A DNA stretch of 37,624 nucleotides, from positions 1 to 37,624 of the forward strand of contig CALBLG010000115.1 of the NCBI GenBank assembly GCA_937895975.1. The letters run 5' to 3'. This stretch comes from an uncultured Slackia sp. (lineage in GTDB: Bacteria > Actinomycetota > Coriobacteriia > Coriobacteriales > Eggerthellaceae). The position numbers were made by a program, and so were the translations under genes. The notes beneath the pieces are model-generated. The model saw only the letters and a list, made by a program, of their open reading frames with translations, searched no databases and was not told the origin of the DNA. Positions within the stretch are counted from its first letter, which is position 1, and every line of letters starts with the position of its first letter. This document shows, piece by piece, positions 1 through 9,557 of the stretch.

Positions 1-479
1 AAGTACAGCGTGCCGTCGTCGTTGAAATCGCCCTCGTTAATGTAGGCGTCGACGTACTGGTCGAGTTCGTCGCTCGTGAAGTATTGGGAAATGTCGGCGA
101 GCTTGCCCTGCTTTTCAACCGTGTAGGCAGTATCGGAATAGGTCGAGAAAATATCGGGCAGCGGGTCGGAGCCCACTTCACCTGCCGCAGAAGCCGTGAC
201 AGCCTTTTCGAGGTCGGATACCGAGCCTTGGCTGTACGCCTCGACGTAAATGCCCTTCTCTTTGCCGACGCTTTCGTTGAATTCGCTCACCAGGCTGTCG
301 AACGACGCCTGCTGCGCGCCGTTGTAGTAATGCCACACGGTAAGCGCTACGGGGTTGTTGGGGTCGAGCGACACCTGTTTTTCCTGTTCGGCGCTTTGCT
401 GCGAAGCACAGCCAACCAGGCCTCCCACGGCCAGCGCGGCAGAAAGCGCGGCCGCTGCAACCTTCGACGTTATATTCAT
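1..479 (-). CDS. ABC transporter solute-binding lipoprotein, N-terminal part (runs off left edge)
   Basis: The reading frame opens at ATG 479 and stays open to the window edge: 159 complete codons, with the C-terminal part outside. The N-terminus is a lipoprotein signal: a hydrophobic Ala/Leu stretch ending in lipobox L-V-G-C (Cys 24), then a polar Ser/Gln/Glu linker. The mature start (VALTVWHYYNGAQQ, then a stretch of the type FDSLVSEFNES) is typical of family 1 extracellular solute-binding proteins, which deliver sugars or similar solutes to an ABC importer. The segment DPLPDIFSTYSDTAY fits the same fold. An AAGGGA ribosome site lies just before the ATG. Substrate cannot be told from this fragment; permease genes would be expected beyond the left edge. 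The 5' leader carries a perfect dyad and a tandem repeat (separate entries). Confidence 0.85.
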   Translation of the reverse strand, partial: MNITSKVAAAALSAALAVGGLVGCASQQSAEQEKQVSLDPNNPVALTVWHYYNGAQQASFDSLVSEFNESVGKEKGIYVEAYSQGSVSDLEKAVTASAAGEVGSDPLPDIFSTYSDTAYTVEKQGKLADISQYFTSDELDQYVDAYINEGDFNDDGTLY

Positions 480-497
480 ACGATTCCCTTCCCATTT

Positions 498-528
498 TGG
501 GACACTTTCCTCTGAGGAATCTGTCCCA
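498..528. promoter_or_regulatory. Nested perfect dyad in leader of the solute-binding protein gene
   Basis: Arms TGGGACA (498-504) and TGTCCCA (522-528) enclose a second dyad TTCCT/AGGAA (507-511, 515-519). It lies 19 nt upstream of the start codon at 479, between a possible minus-strand -10 box (TAGAAT, 543-548) and the ribosome site. It could be a repressor operator or an mRNA hairpin. The same TGGGACA/TGTCCCA arms recur at 29994-30020, so it may instead be a REP-like element. Confidence 0.5.
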
Positions 529-590
529 TCTTCTGATTTCGAATTCTACGGCAAAACACGCGTCTGCACAGGCTCCCGCGCGACAAGAGG

Positions 591-707
591 CTTTTTCAAC
601 CGACTTTTTCGGGAATCATTAACTTTTTCAAACGACTTTTTCGGGAATCAGCAACTTTTCCAAGGGACTTTTTCGCAATAGCGCAACTTTTTCAAGGGAG
701 TTTTAGC
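591..707. repeat. Four-copy 32-bp tandem repeat upstream of the solute-binding protein gene
   Basis: Copies begin at 591, 623, 655 and 687, exactly 32 bp apart; the fourth is partial. Each full copy contains two CTTTTTC-type boxes 13 bp apart: a CTTTTTCAA box, then GACTTTTTCGGGAATCA, degraded to GACTTTTTCGCAATAGC in copy 3. On the minus strand, the sense of both flanking genes, these read as repeated GAAAAAGTC/GAAAAAGTT boxes. The block occupies nearly all the space between the stop of the LRR gene (715) and the promoter region of the solute-binding gene. The 32-bp period is about three helical turns, as in arrays of protein-binding sites. No terminator hairpin for the LRR gene was seen here. 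Confidence 0.8.
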
Positions 708-714
708 TTCGGTA

Positions 715-3700
715 CTATTCTTTTTGCTGGTTCGACGACGTAGGGCCGCTGGAAAATCCAACAAAATCGGCTGAAGGCTCATCGAGGAAAACACCGTCTG
801 CCCCTTCGGCACCCACGTCGCTATCGCCCTTTTCTGTGCCATCATCTGTTGATGATGGCACATCGTTCTTCACCGCATCACTCTCGGCCGTAGCAAAATA
901 ATCGGGACCATAGTCGGGAAGTTCAGGAATGCCACCTTCTTCCCATTCCGTATCCTCAACCTTAAAATAGTCGGCCGTATCGGTAAACGACGCTAGATTA
1001 CGATAGTCCTCAATAATCGGAAGTCCCATATAGCCACGCAATTCGTTTTCGAATGGCATAAGAAATGTCTCGTTGAATTCCTTGTTCCATTCTTCCTGGG
1101 TCAAGCCTGCTTCATAGAAGTACCGCACGCAATTGGCAAACTCGTTCTCATCATACACGCCCATACCGCCCTGACGCGTCCATTCTTTAAGCACGTCGGC
1201 CTGAATATTTTCAGGAACCTCGATATGGAAATCCTCGCACGAGAACGCGAATTTGACCCAATAATCGCCGTCGATGAGCAAAGGCAGCCTGTCGAGCGAA
1301 GGAATAACCATGGTCACACCCATTTGACCGTCAAGCACCCCGCTGCTTATCGCATGCACTTTCGAAGTTGGCGCCATGATGAGCTTTGCCATATTGGCGC
1401 AGCCCGCAAATGCGCCTTTCGCGATTTGCACCTCGCCCATCGAATCGGGGATGAGCGCATCGAGATCGACTATCTCGTCATCGCAATCGATGCTGACGAT
1501 TTGGGTTACGCCATTTTCGGTTATGTATGTTATGCCGTCTATTTCCTCGGCGTCCATAATCGTCGATTTATCGACCTGTTCCATGCCGAGCATTTTGCGC
1601 AACCTGTTTTCGCCTTCAAGAACACGCGACGCTATTTCAACTTTCACCTGGCTGTCCGTCGGGGGAATACCGGTTGCCATAAAGAGATCCCAATAAACGT
1701 TTTGCGCCAAATCGTCGTATCCCCATCCGCCAATGAATGGGTAAATCCACTCATTCAGGTATTCATCCTCAGAACCCTCGGGTACGTGGATTTTCAGGCG
1801 ATCTCCTTCGGCAACCTCAGGCTCGGACAAGCCCAAGAACGAAAACGGAGACCCAGTATTAATCAAATCGAGAGTTACCGGCATACTGTTCCCGAATGTG
1901 ATGTCACTCAAATTTTCGCACGATGAGAACGCGCTGCTTTGGATAGCGCTGTACCCGTAGTAATCATTCACCGTTACCGAAACAAGGTTCGCGCAATTAC
2001 TGAATGCCGCTGTCGAAATATACATCCACGAGCCGTCAATACGCGCCGAAACGATGTTGGGGCAATTCTCGAAAGCGCTCGAGCCGATATTGGTGTTGAC
2101 GTCATCCCGCACGCCAATACGAACATCGCCCGATATCGCCGAATTGGCGAAAGCACCCGGTATGTTAAACGAGTATTTTGAATCAACTTCGTTTTTCAGG
2201 TACGAAATACCATCAACGACCTCAAAATCGGTCAAATCATCCCAGTTGATTTCGAATGGCGTCGTAATTCCACTAAACGAGGCCGAATACATGCGTTTTG
2301 TGGAAGCGGGCAAATTCGCACAAGACGGCATGCGATAGCCCGACGCAATGGCGACGGAAAGACCTTCATACATAGTTCCTTGCGTGCCAACGCCGTACAA
2401 AACCCGGCAATCATCGCCCACGTCGACCATTTTGAAATCGGAAATTCCCCAATCGTCGCCGAATTCAATGAAGTGCCAATAATACCCATCACCGCCAGTG
2501 GGCGCATACATAACACAATTATTATTGGGGAAATCAGGCGTCGCGAATTGCGCATGCATCGCGCGAGAAGCGACATAACCCATGCTGGGGCAATTCGTAA
2601 GCGCATACGTCTCAACGTTGAGAGCATCGCGCGAACCGAACAGAACACCCTCCAGGCTATCGCATCCCGAAAACGCAGACGGTCCGATTTGTTTTGTTTC
2701 TTCTGCCGTTTCCACCCATCGAAGGTTTTTGCACAGGGAGAACGCGTTAGGGCCAATGGCATCGGGGCGAATCGCTTCGCCATTATTGTCGAGGAATGAA
2801 CCGTCGAAAGAAACGATATCCGAAGGAGCCTCGACGAGCGTGGTTGTCGTATTTCCTTGGGCATCCGCAGCAACGTACCAATGGTAGCCCTGGGCGTTGC
2901 TGGCACTCAACGCAACACGGGCATTGGGGGCGCCGGCCGCACTAAGCCTGTTTGACACATATTCAAACTGGTCGGCTGTTTCGCACACGATAAGCGAGAC
3001 ATTGCCGCCCGTAAAGCAGTCGTCTTCAAGCACAAATGGAGCATTGTCGCTGAATATTACCGTTTCCACGCCCTCGCAAGCATCGAATGCGCCCGTTTTG
3101 ACGGTATGGGGCATTTTCAGTGCGATGGACGTTTGCCCCGCATCAAGAACCCTCAGCAAATCGTCATCCGAGAAAATCATGCCATTTGCAATATGGTACT
3201 TCGTCGTGGGGTCGGAAGCCTTTGAGAGCGTCAACCCATCGGAGCCTTCGAATAAGTAATAATGAGTGGAAATATAGCTTTCAAAGATATCGTCGTTCAC
3301 AACGACGTTGCATTCGTCGAGCATCGAGAAATCGATATCGGGAATTTCACTCAACGTTTGCGCATGCAAAACGATCTCGTTGATGTTGTTGGAAGCGGGA
3401 AAATTAACCGTATGCACTGTTGAGGGTATATCGAGTTTTTCCATACTCAAAGGAATACCATAAATAGTGCTTTCTCGTTTGTCAACAAGCAGCCCATCTT
3501 CCGTGGACGAATACACCGGATTGTCGTTTGACACGACGTATTTGTCATACACGCGAAGACCCGGATTAGACAAATCAATGCGAATCACGGTGGAAGGAAC
3601 GCTCAGCGTATTGGCGACAATCGAACCAGTGGTTGTTTTAATCGCCTGAAAGCCTTCGGGCACGATGGCTGTTGTTTTTCCGTCAATCCCATACAGGTAG

Positions 3701-5040
3701 CTCGCGCTATTCGAAGAGAGACCCGTAAGCGTTTGCAAATATGCGAGGTTTGCGCTACCGCTTTCGTCGAAATCGGTCAGATCCTCATTGATCCAATACA
3801 CCCCAAACGATGCGTCACACCCATCGGGCAACGGCACGATGCTTTTTGGAGATATAACATGACGACCTTTGTCCGGTGCGTAATAGTAGATATTTGAAAC
3901 CTCTTGGCCGTTATCGACCCAGCCCGAAATAAGATTCGTAAGCGGTTCGTCGTCCCCTATGCCCATGATTTCGGCACTCCAGCGAGTGAGATTAAGCGGC
4001 AGATGCCAGTCATCTTGCGTCCCCTGATAAATGACTTTAGAAGAAGAGCCATCCTCATGAGCGGGTTCGGTAATGTAAAACATGAGGTCGCGAGTGGAAT
4101 ATGGAACATCCATATCAATCCAATCGCTCGTATCATTAAAGCGATAGGAAACCGTGATGGTCATTTCCCCAGAAGCAACCTCGGGATAATTCTTGATCTT
4201 GAAATACTGGTACGAATCGAATTCCTCGTACGAGCAAGACCATCGATAGACAACTCCATCATAAATAAATTTCGTGTTTAGAGCGCAGAAGATAGTCCAT
4301 GGGTCGAGTTTTTGACCTTCGTATAAGGGATGCTCGCTCCAGGTATCTTCCACAATCCACGGAATAACGCTTTCGATATCTTCCTGGGTCATGTTTTCAA
4401 GCAGTGGGTTCCCTTTGGTAACGTCGATAATCGGGTCGGTAGAACCCGAAGGGTCGTTATCCTTTTCCGGAATCGGATCTTTTTCCAGCGGATTCACATA
4501 CGGTTTATCATGCAAACCGCCATTGTTGTCACCGTTGCTGTCGTCGTTGGCATTACCATGGCCACCTGTGTTGTCGGTCTCGCCGCCGTTGCCCGCACCG
4601 CCATTCGCGTTTGCGGCGCCGTCGATTCCGCCGCTTATCACAACACCGCTCGCGTTCAAGCCTTCACCGGTACCGCCCGTGTTGCCGCCGCGTGACACCA
4701 GCACGCCCGTCGAAGCATTGCCCGTAAGGTTGTAGGCGATAGTTCCGCTCGTCCCCCCATCAATCGGCAGATTGCTGGGCGTGTCGTCGATGCCCCTGTC
4801 GCTTGCGGTTTTTTCCATGTCCCCATCTTCGCCTTGGCGATTAGCGTCGGCGTCGGTTTCACTGGGGTTGGCGCGGTAGCCTTTCTCAGAGACATCACCA
4901 CCGCGCGTGTAAGCCGATTCGAAGTTTTGCGGATTAAATTCAACAGCGTTGCTTGCCAAGGCAGCAGCGCCAATCCCAAATGACCCAGCAACGACCAAAG
5001 ACGCCGCCGCAGCGGTTAGCTTGTTCGTGAATTTACGCAT
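715..5040 (-). CDS. Giant secreted BspA-like leucine-rich-repeat surface protein (1441 aa)
   Basis: The protein starts with a clear Sec signal peptide (basic MRKFTNK, an Ala/Val/Gly core, cleavage near ALASN at about residue 30). A Gly/Asn/Asp-rich low-complexity linker follows (about residues 70-190). The body has scattered BspA/LRR_5-type units, visible as IGPSAFSGCDSL, IGSSAFENCPNI, ISTAAFSNCANL, IQSSAFSSCENL and IAKGAFAGCANM. Such repeats form solenoids used in adhesion or binding of host or microbial partners; the ligand here is unknown. The C-terminus is acidic and Ser-rich, with no LPxTG motif, membrane helix or obvious wall-binding repeats, so anchoring is unexplained. AGGAGGTG precedes ATG 5040, and the gap to the transglutaminase gene is 11 nt, so it is the last gene of that operon. 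Base composition appears more AT-rich than its neighbours, by impression, which would fit a transferred or fast-evolving gene. Confidence 0.85.
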   Translation of the reverse strand: MRKFTNKLTAAAASLVVAGSFGIGAAALASNAVEFNPQNFESAYTRGGDVSEKGYRANPSETDADANRQGEDGDMEKTASDRGIDDTPSNLPIDGGTSGTIAYNLTGNASTGVLVSRGGNTGGTGEGLNASGVVISGGIDGAANANGGAGNGGETDNTGGHGNANDDSNGDNNGGLHDKPYVNPLEKDPIPEKDNDPSGSTDPIIDVTKGNPLLENMTQEDIESVIPWIVEDTWSEHPLYEGQKLDPWTIFCALNTKFIYDGVVYRWSCSYEEFDSYQYFKIKNYPEVASGEMTITVSYRFNDTSDWIDMDVPYSTRDLMFYITEPAHEDGSSSKVIYQGTQDDWHLPLNLTRWSAEIMGIGDDEPLTNLISGWVDNGQEVSNIYYYAPDKGRHVISPKSIVPLPDGCDASFGVYWINEDLTDFDESGSANLAYLQTLTGLSSNSASYLYGIDGKTTAIVPEGFQAIKTTTGSIVANTLSVPSTVIRIDLSNPGLRVYDKYVVSNDNPVYSSTEDGLLVDKRESTIYGIPLSMEKLDIPSTVHTVNFPASNNINEIVLHAQTLSEIPDIDFSMLDECNVVVNDDIFESYISTHYYLFEGSDGLTLSKASDPTTKYHIANGMIFSDDDLLRVLDAGQTSIALKMPHTVKTGAFDACEGVETVIFSDNAPFVLEDDCFTGGNVSLIVCETADQFEYVSNRLSAAGAPNARVALSASNAQGYHWYVAADAQGNTTTTLVEAPSDIVSFDGSFLDNNGEAIRPDAIGPNAFSLCKNLRWVETAEETKQIGPSAFSGCDSLEGVLFGSRDALNVETYALTNCPSMGYVASRAMHAQFATPDFPNNNCVMYAPTGGDGYYWHFIEFGDDWGISDFKMVDVGDDCRVLYGVGTQGTMYEGLSVAIASGYRMPSCANLPASTKRMYSASFSGITTPFEINWDDLTDFEVVDGISYLKNEVDSKYSFNIPGAFANSAISGDVRIGVRDDVNTNIGSSAFENCPNIVSARIDGSWMYISTAAFSNCANLVSVTVNDYYGYSAIQSSAFSSCENLSDITFGNSMPVTLDLINTGSPFSFLGLSEPEVAEGDRLKIHVPEGSEDEYLNEWIYPFIGGWGYDDLAQNVYWDLFMATGIPPTDSQVKVEIASRVLEGENRLRKMLGMEQVDKSTIMDAEEIDGITYITENGVTQIVSIDCDDEIVDLDALIPDSMGEVQIAKGAFAGCANMAKLIMAPTSKVHAISSGVLDGQMGVTMVIPSLDRLPLLIDGDYWVKFAFSCEDFHIEVPENIQADVLKEWTRQGGMGVYDENEFANCVRYFYEAGLTQEEWNKEFNETFLMPFENELRGYMGLPIIEDYRNLASFTDTADYFKVEDTEWEEGGIPELPDYGPDYFATAESDAVKNDVPSSTDDGTEKGDSDVGAEGADGVFLDEPSADFVGFSSGPTSSNQQKE

Positions 5041-5051
5041 TGCGGCACCTC

Positions 5052-7403
5052 CTACAAAGCTTTCAAGAAATAGCGATCCGCGCGCTCGAATACCGTTTTC
5101 GGCGCCGGAAGTTCTTTGTGCAAACGCTCGTTAAAACGTCGCAGCGTGCGCAGCTCATTGGGCCTCAACACATGCCCGCCAAAAGCGTAGGCTTGGTGAA
5201 GTTCGATGACGCGCCGATATTCCAACACATCGATTTGCGGGAACGCCGCGCCGAAGCGCTGCGCGCAATCCAGAGGACGCTCGCGATCGAAGCCGCAGCC
5301 CGAAGCCTCCATAAGCTTTGACAAGCAATGGTAGAGCGCGGGCACGCATACCGCCTGGTCATCAGCCGCCACTTTGTCTTGAGCGGTTCGACGACGAATC
5401 GCACGCTGGCAGAATGCAGCCAACGCCACAGCCACAACAATCAACACGCACGCCGACAACATCGCGGCGATCATAGGCAGCACGGGCAATTCGATGGGAG
5501 CATCGGGCTCGTCTTCGTCCATCTGCCCCGCAACCGACTCGCCCTGCATGGCCACGTCTTGCGACCCGTTGCTCCACGCCTCGCTCACATCAATCACCGA
5601 ATCGACGTTCAACGACTGCGTATAGAAGCCCGGCGTTACCTCGATAGGCGTCCAGCCAATACCATCGAGGTATATCTCGACCCACGCATGCGCGTCATGC
5701 GCGCCCAACACCACAGGCTCGCCCGCGGCGTTCGCCGCCGAAACATCCTTTGATTCAGCTCGGTAGCCCTCGACATAGCGTGCGGGAATGCCCTGCTCGC
5801 GGAAAGCCAACGTGGCAACCGTGGCAAAATATGCGGAATTGCCTTCGCGCGACTGCCCCAGGAACCATTCCGCGAATGGCACGCCCACCGCAGGCGCATC
5901 GACATTCTCGCTATAAGAAGCCAGCGTGCTAAGCATCGTGCGCACGCGGCTTATCACGGAATATTCGCTGACCGCAGCCTCTTCATCCCATGTTTCGGAA
6001 TTGAAGATGTATTCGCGGATGGCAGCGGCCTCTTCATCGCTCACATCAAGATAATGCTCTTTCGCAAACGCGGAATACACGTTTTCGGCGCTGGCGTAAT
6101 CGGTATCGAAATCGGCAAGCCACGAAGCATCGGCAAGCACATCGGCCGTGGGAACATCGTCCATGGCAAACGTATACGAGCGCGCGCCGATGAAACCATT
6201 CTCTACCAAGCCGTCCAAATTCAGCGATTGGCCATCGTCGAACGACTGAAGGGTATAAGGCTCATAGCGATACTTCGAGTTTGCTTCAACCACATTCACA
6301 CCGACGGTCGTGGTGGCGTACGTCTTGCCGCCATGTTCGGCCTGTTCCGCATCGAAAGCCGCGCGCTGTTCTACCGGAACCAAACCTTTGCCTTCAAGCC
6401 AAGGCACAACGCCCTTCCATTCACCCTCGTAAGCGAAATAATCGAGCTTGTTCCACATATCTGCGGACCCATCGAAATTCGCTCCCACAAAACCTCGCAA
6501 CAGCAAATCGTCCGACACGCGGCCGTTGATGGAAAGCTCCAGGCAATCAGAGTCGCCATGATTCATGGCGTACGCCTGCGCAAGGTCGCCCTGCGGAAGA
6601 GAGTCGTCGCCATAACGAAGCTGCAGTTCGGCCGCCTTGATGGACGCAAATGCATCGGTAATGGCGGGAATGGGCTTATACAGCAGCGCGCATGCGGCGA
6701 ACAGCGCGAAGCCCAGCGTAAGCATGCCCGAGGCGACGCCCGCAAGATGCGCCACGGAATACGACGAATTCTTCAGCTGGATGAATCGGCATTGGATGAG
6801 CCATGCGCCAACGCCGAGTACCGCGCCGCCGCCAGAATAGCCCAGCGAGAATCGCAGCGAGAACATTGCCACCGCGATAACCGCCACCAGCGACGCATAC
6901 GAAACGCGCAGGCGCGAAAGCACCCAGCACAGCATGCCCGCGACAACGCCCAAAAGCACAGCGAAAACAATTGAGCCGCACACGATTCCACCCGAAGACA
7001 GCAAGCTGAAATAGGTGCCGAAAACCTCGTTGTGGCGGGCAAGGTACACATTTAAAAACGAGAAGAATCCCTCGCGCGCATCAGGAATGGCAAGCGCGAG
7101 TGCGGCGCACGCCACCAACACGACAGCAATCGCAACGGGAAACATTGTGCGCAGCGACGGCACTAAGCGACCGGCGAGGCTTAGAGCCACAGCTGCGGCA
7201 ACGCCTGCTATGCTTGCGGCAACCAGCGCCGCAACCGAAAAGCAACCTGCCGTCATCAACGCGAACGCCACGACCATAATGGCCGGCGAAGCCGCGCTTA
7301 CAAACGCGAGCGCCAACGGCGACGACGACCTTCCGCCGTCGTATTCGCGCGCGGAAAGCACCTTGGCGGGAACGACATTGATATGTTCTTGGTTTTGGCC
7401 CAC
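5052..7403 (-). CDS. Membrane transglutaminase-like protein (TgpA type) with altered catalytic residues
   Basis: This 783-residue protein has about 240 N-terminal residues of closely packed hydrophobic helices and an extracytoplasmic region with the transglutaminase-like core. Another helix follows near residues 655-680, then a cytoplasmic tail resembling DUF4129. The core is recognisable by YFATVATLAFREQGIPARY, then HAWVEIYLDGIGWTPIEV. In TgpA-type proteins the nucleophile is Cys in G-x-C-x-x-[FY]-A. Here that position reads G-N-S-A-Y-F-A, giving Ser 523. His 572 is kept, and the usual Asp is Glu 588. The start is GTG 7403, 1 nt after the DUF58 stop, with GGAG upstream. MoxR-DUF58-TgpA clusters are common and thought to act at the envelope. 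Whether this copy is an active hydrolase or a scaffold cannot be decided here. Confidence 0.85.
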   Translation of the reverse strand: MGQNQEHINVVPAKVLSAREYDGGRSSSPLALAFVSAASPAIMVVAFALMTAGCFSVAALVAASIAGVAAAVALSLAGRLVPSLRTMFPVAIAVVLVACAALALAIPDAREGFFSFLNVYLARHNEVFGTYFSLLSSGGIVCGSIVFAVLLGVVAGMLCWVLSRLRVSYASLVAVIAVAMFSLRFSLGYSGGGAVLGVGAWLIQCRFIQLKNSSYSVAHLAGVASGMLTLGFALFAACALLYKPIPAITDAFASIKAAELQLRYGDDSLPQGDLAQAYAMNHGDSDCLELSINGRVSDDLLLRGFVGANFDGSADMWNKLDYFAYEGEWKGVVPWLEGKGLVPVEQRAAFDAEQAEHGGKTYATTTVGVNVVEANSKYRYEPYTLQSFDDGQSLNLDGLVENGFIGARSYTFAMDDVPTADVLADASWLADFDTDYASAENVYSAFAKEHYLDVSDEEAAAIREYIFNSETWDEEAAVSEYSVISRVRTMLSTLASYSENVDAPAVGVPFAEWFLGQSREGNSAYFATVATLAFREQGIPARYVEGYRAESKDVSAANAAGEPVVLGAHDAHAWVEIYLDGIGWTPIEVTPGFYTQSLNVDSVIDVSEAWSNGSQDVAMQGESVAGQMDEDEPDAPIELPVLPMIAAMLSACVLIVVAVALAAFCQRAIRRRTAQDKVAADDQAVCVPALYHCLSKLMEASGCGFDRERPLDCAQRFGAAFPQIDVLEYRRVIELHQAYAFGGHVLRPNELRTLRRFNERLHKELPAPKTVFERADRYFLKAL

Positions 7404-7404
7404 G

Positions 7405-8592
7405 TTACAGCTCCAAGCTCTTCACGCTCGCGCCAACCGAGGCCGCGTCGACGTGCACAATGGGGTATTTGTCGTTGCTCGACACACCAAGGCCCGTGTC
7501 GCTGCCGACATATACCACAGTAAGATTCGTAATAACGGCAAGGCGCTCGAACGCCTCTTCCGATATGAAATTCGTCACCATGACCGTTTTGGCCACCATG
7601 CGCGATGAAGACCATTGGTCGATAAGCGCGGCAAGCGTCTCGCTTCGGGCGCGGCGGGGGTATGCCGTGGCCATAAGAACATCCAACATCCCATCGAACG
7701 AGGGGCGAGAATCGATGCTGTCAAACGCCAACGTGTCGCCCTCGGCATGGGCCACGTCGTGCACAATCCCCTGTCGAAGCAGCGACAGGCTGACCGATGC
7801 CGCCAGCGAAAGCGTGGAATCGATCACGGGAATGCGACCGGGGTCGCCCTGTTCGCCCACTTCAATGCCCACAACCAAGGCCACATCGCAGTCGGCGGGG
7901 CGGGAAGGCTCACGCACAATAAGATCGTCGAGGCGGGCGGAAAGCTTCCAATGCACGCGCTTCAGCGAATCGCCCGCGCGGAATTCGCGCGTGTCGAACA
8001 CTTCGGTAGCATCTTGCCCCTTCTTGTTGCGGTCGTATTCGGCACCCAAGATATCGGGGTGCGACGATTGATTCACGCGCGCTTCCAAATCGAACAACGT
8101 GGGATACACCACATACGACGACGAGAGCGTCGCCTCGGGAATGGGCGCGCGCACAAAGCCCAACGGGTCGAACGAAACCGCCTCGACAAGCGATATTTCA
8201 ACCACACCACAGCACGTGGTGTTCACGGGCAGCGAGAAATGCTCCACTTTGCCCGCCGCAGGCAGCAACACGACCGGCGTGCGCTCGACGCCGCCCGTCA
8301 TGACGTTGCGGCATTCTAGCATAAGCTCTATACGACCGCGCCAAAACACGTAGCGCTCAACCTGCATTTCGAGCGCAAGCGACTGGTCGACCACGCAGGA
8401 TTTCCCCAAGCCGAACGAAATGCGAGTGCGCTTTGCCGTCAGCCGTCCAAGCACGATGCTCAATATGGGTACGAACACCGCAACCAGCACAATAGCCAGC
8501 GACGCGGCTGTGTTCGACATCAGCATCAACGCCGCCGACAGTAAAATTGCGACGATGCCTATGGCGATATTGGTCCTCATGGAATGCCGCAT
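7405..8592 (-). CDS. DUF58 domain protein
   Basis: About 395 residues: two N-terminal membrane helices (about residues 8-45) followed by a soluble region with the DUF58 signature (FRAGDSLKRVHWKLSAR, then LIVREPSR) and a C-terminal half resembling a von Willebrand A fold. DUF58 proteins are regular partners of MoxR AAA+ ATPases and TgpA-type transglutaminases; their biochemical role is poorly defined. I chose ATG 8592, 11 nt after the moxR stop and just after AGGCGG. ATG 8580, giving MRTNIAIG, is equally possible. Longer versions would overlap MoxR out of frame and have no support. The stop is 1 nt before the next gene, implying translational coupling. Confidence 0.85.
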   Translation of the reverse strand: MRHSMRTNIAIGIVAILLSAALMLMSNTAASLAIVLVAVFVPILSIVLGRLTAKRTRISFGLGKSCVVDQSLALEMQVERYVFWRGRIELMLECRNVMTGGVERTPVVLLPAAGKVEHFSLPVNTTCCGVVEISLVEAVSFDPLGFVRAPIPEATLSSSYVVYPTLFDLEARVNQSSHPDILGAEYDRNKKGQDATEVFDTREFRAGDSLKRVHWKLSARLDDLIVREPSRPADCDVALVVGIEVGEQGDPGRIPVIDSTLSLAASVSLSLLRQGIVHDVAHAEGDTLAFDSIDSRPSFDGMLDVLMATAYPRRARSETLAALIDQWSSSRMVAKTVMVTNFISEEAFERLAVITNLTVVYVGSDTGLGVSSNDKYPIVHVDAASVGASVKSLEL

Positions 8593-8603
8593 GCTTCCGC
8601 CTG

Positions 8604-9557
8604 CTACGCGCGTCCGCGTGCTTGGCCCATGGAAGGCACGGCAACCTCGTCCATGACGCGCACCAGAATATCGGCCGCCGTCACATTTTCGATACGAGCT
8701 TGGGGTTTCAACACCAAACGGTGTGCGCACACCGCGGTGAATACCTCGCGCACGTCTTCGGGCGTCACAAAGTCGCGCTCGCGAATAAGCGCGCACGCAC
8801 GCGACATACGGGTAAGGGCAATGACGCCGCGGGGGCTCACGCCTAGCTCGACAAGGTCGATCTCGCGCGTGGCCTCGCACAAGCGCACGATGTATTCCAA
8901 AACCGAGTCGGCAACTTGCACGTTGCCCAAGAAGTTCTGCACTTCCAGCAAATCGTCGCGGCTCACCTTCGTTTGGATTTCATCGAGCGGGTTGGAATAT
9001 CGCTTCGCCTTTAAGATGTCGATTTGGTCGTGCAGCGACGGGTAGCCAATGCTCAGGCGCACCATGAAACGATCGAGCTGGCTTTCAGGCAACGGCTGCG
9101 TTCCAGCCGACCCCAGCGGGTTTTCGGTCGCGATACACACAAACGGGCGCGGCAGCGGGCGCGTAACGCCATCGACGGTGACCGATTGCTCTTCCATGAC
9201 CTCGAGCAGCGCCGATTGCGTTTTGGCGCTAGTGCGGTTGATTTCGTCGGCCAACAACAGGTTGCAATTCACCGCGCCCCAATTGAAGCGGAACTCGTTG
9301 ACATCGCGGTCGTACATGGAAAAGCCCGTGATGTCAGAGGGCATGGTGTCGGGCGTGAACTGCACGCGTTTGTAATCCAGGTCGAGCACCTTGGAAAGCG
9401 CCAGGGCAAGCGTGGTTTTGCCGGTGCCGGGCACATCTTCCAGCAGCACATGGCCGCCAGCATAGATTGCCATAAGCACCTTTTCGACCACTTCCCGCTT
9501 TCCCAAAAGGGCGCGGCCGACCTCAGATACGATGGCTTTGGATTGTTCGACGATCAC
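8604..9557 (-). CDS. MoxR-family AAA+ ATPase
   Basis: A 317-residue AAA+ protein of usual MoxR length. Walker A is GTGKT (residues 44-48, in LLEDVPGTGKTTLA), Walker B is LLADE (101-105), followed by the MoxR signature INRTSAKTQSALLEVMEE. Sensor and arginine-finger regions follow in ATENPLGSAGTQPLPESQ and LDRFMVRLSIGYP. MoxR ATPases act as chaperones, often with von Willebrand A/DUF58 partners. The start is GTG 9557, which overlaps the TGA stop of the upstream kinase (GTGA), with AAAGGAGC upstream; the two are clearly co-translated. Placement between a soluble hybrid kinase and DUF58 suggests the kinase controls or senses for this envelope module, but that is inference. Confidence 0.93.
   Translation of the reverse strand: MIVEQSKAIVSEVGRALLGKREVVEKVLMAIYAGGHVLLEDVPGTGKTTLALALSKVLDLDYKRVQFTPDTMPSDITGFSMYDRDVNEFRFNWGAVNCNLLLADEINRTSAKTQSALLEVMEEQSVTVDGVTRPLPRPFVCIATENPLGSAGTQPLPESQLDRFMVRLSIGYPSLHDQIDILKAKRYSNPLDEIQTKVSRDDLLEVQNFLGNVQVADSVLEYIVRLCEATREIDLVELGVSPRGVIALTRMSRACALIRERDFVTPEDVREVFTAVCAHRLVLKPQARIENVTAADILVRVMDEVAVPSMGQARGRA

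Noticed and set aside
591..707. CRISPR array
   Set aside because: The repeats are directly adjacent without unique spacers, and no cas genes are present.
715..780. Sortase sorting signal at the end of the LRR protein
   Set aside because: No LPxTG-like motif, hydrophobic segment or basic tail is present; the frame ends in a polar Ser/Gln/Lys tail.
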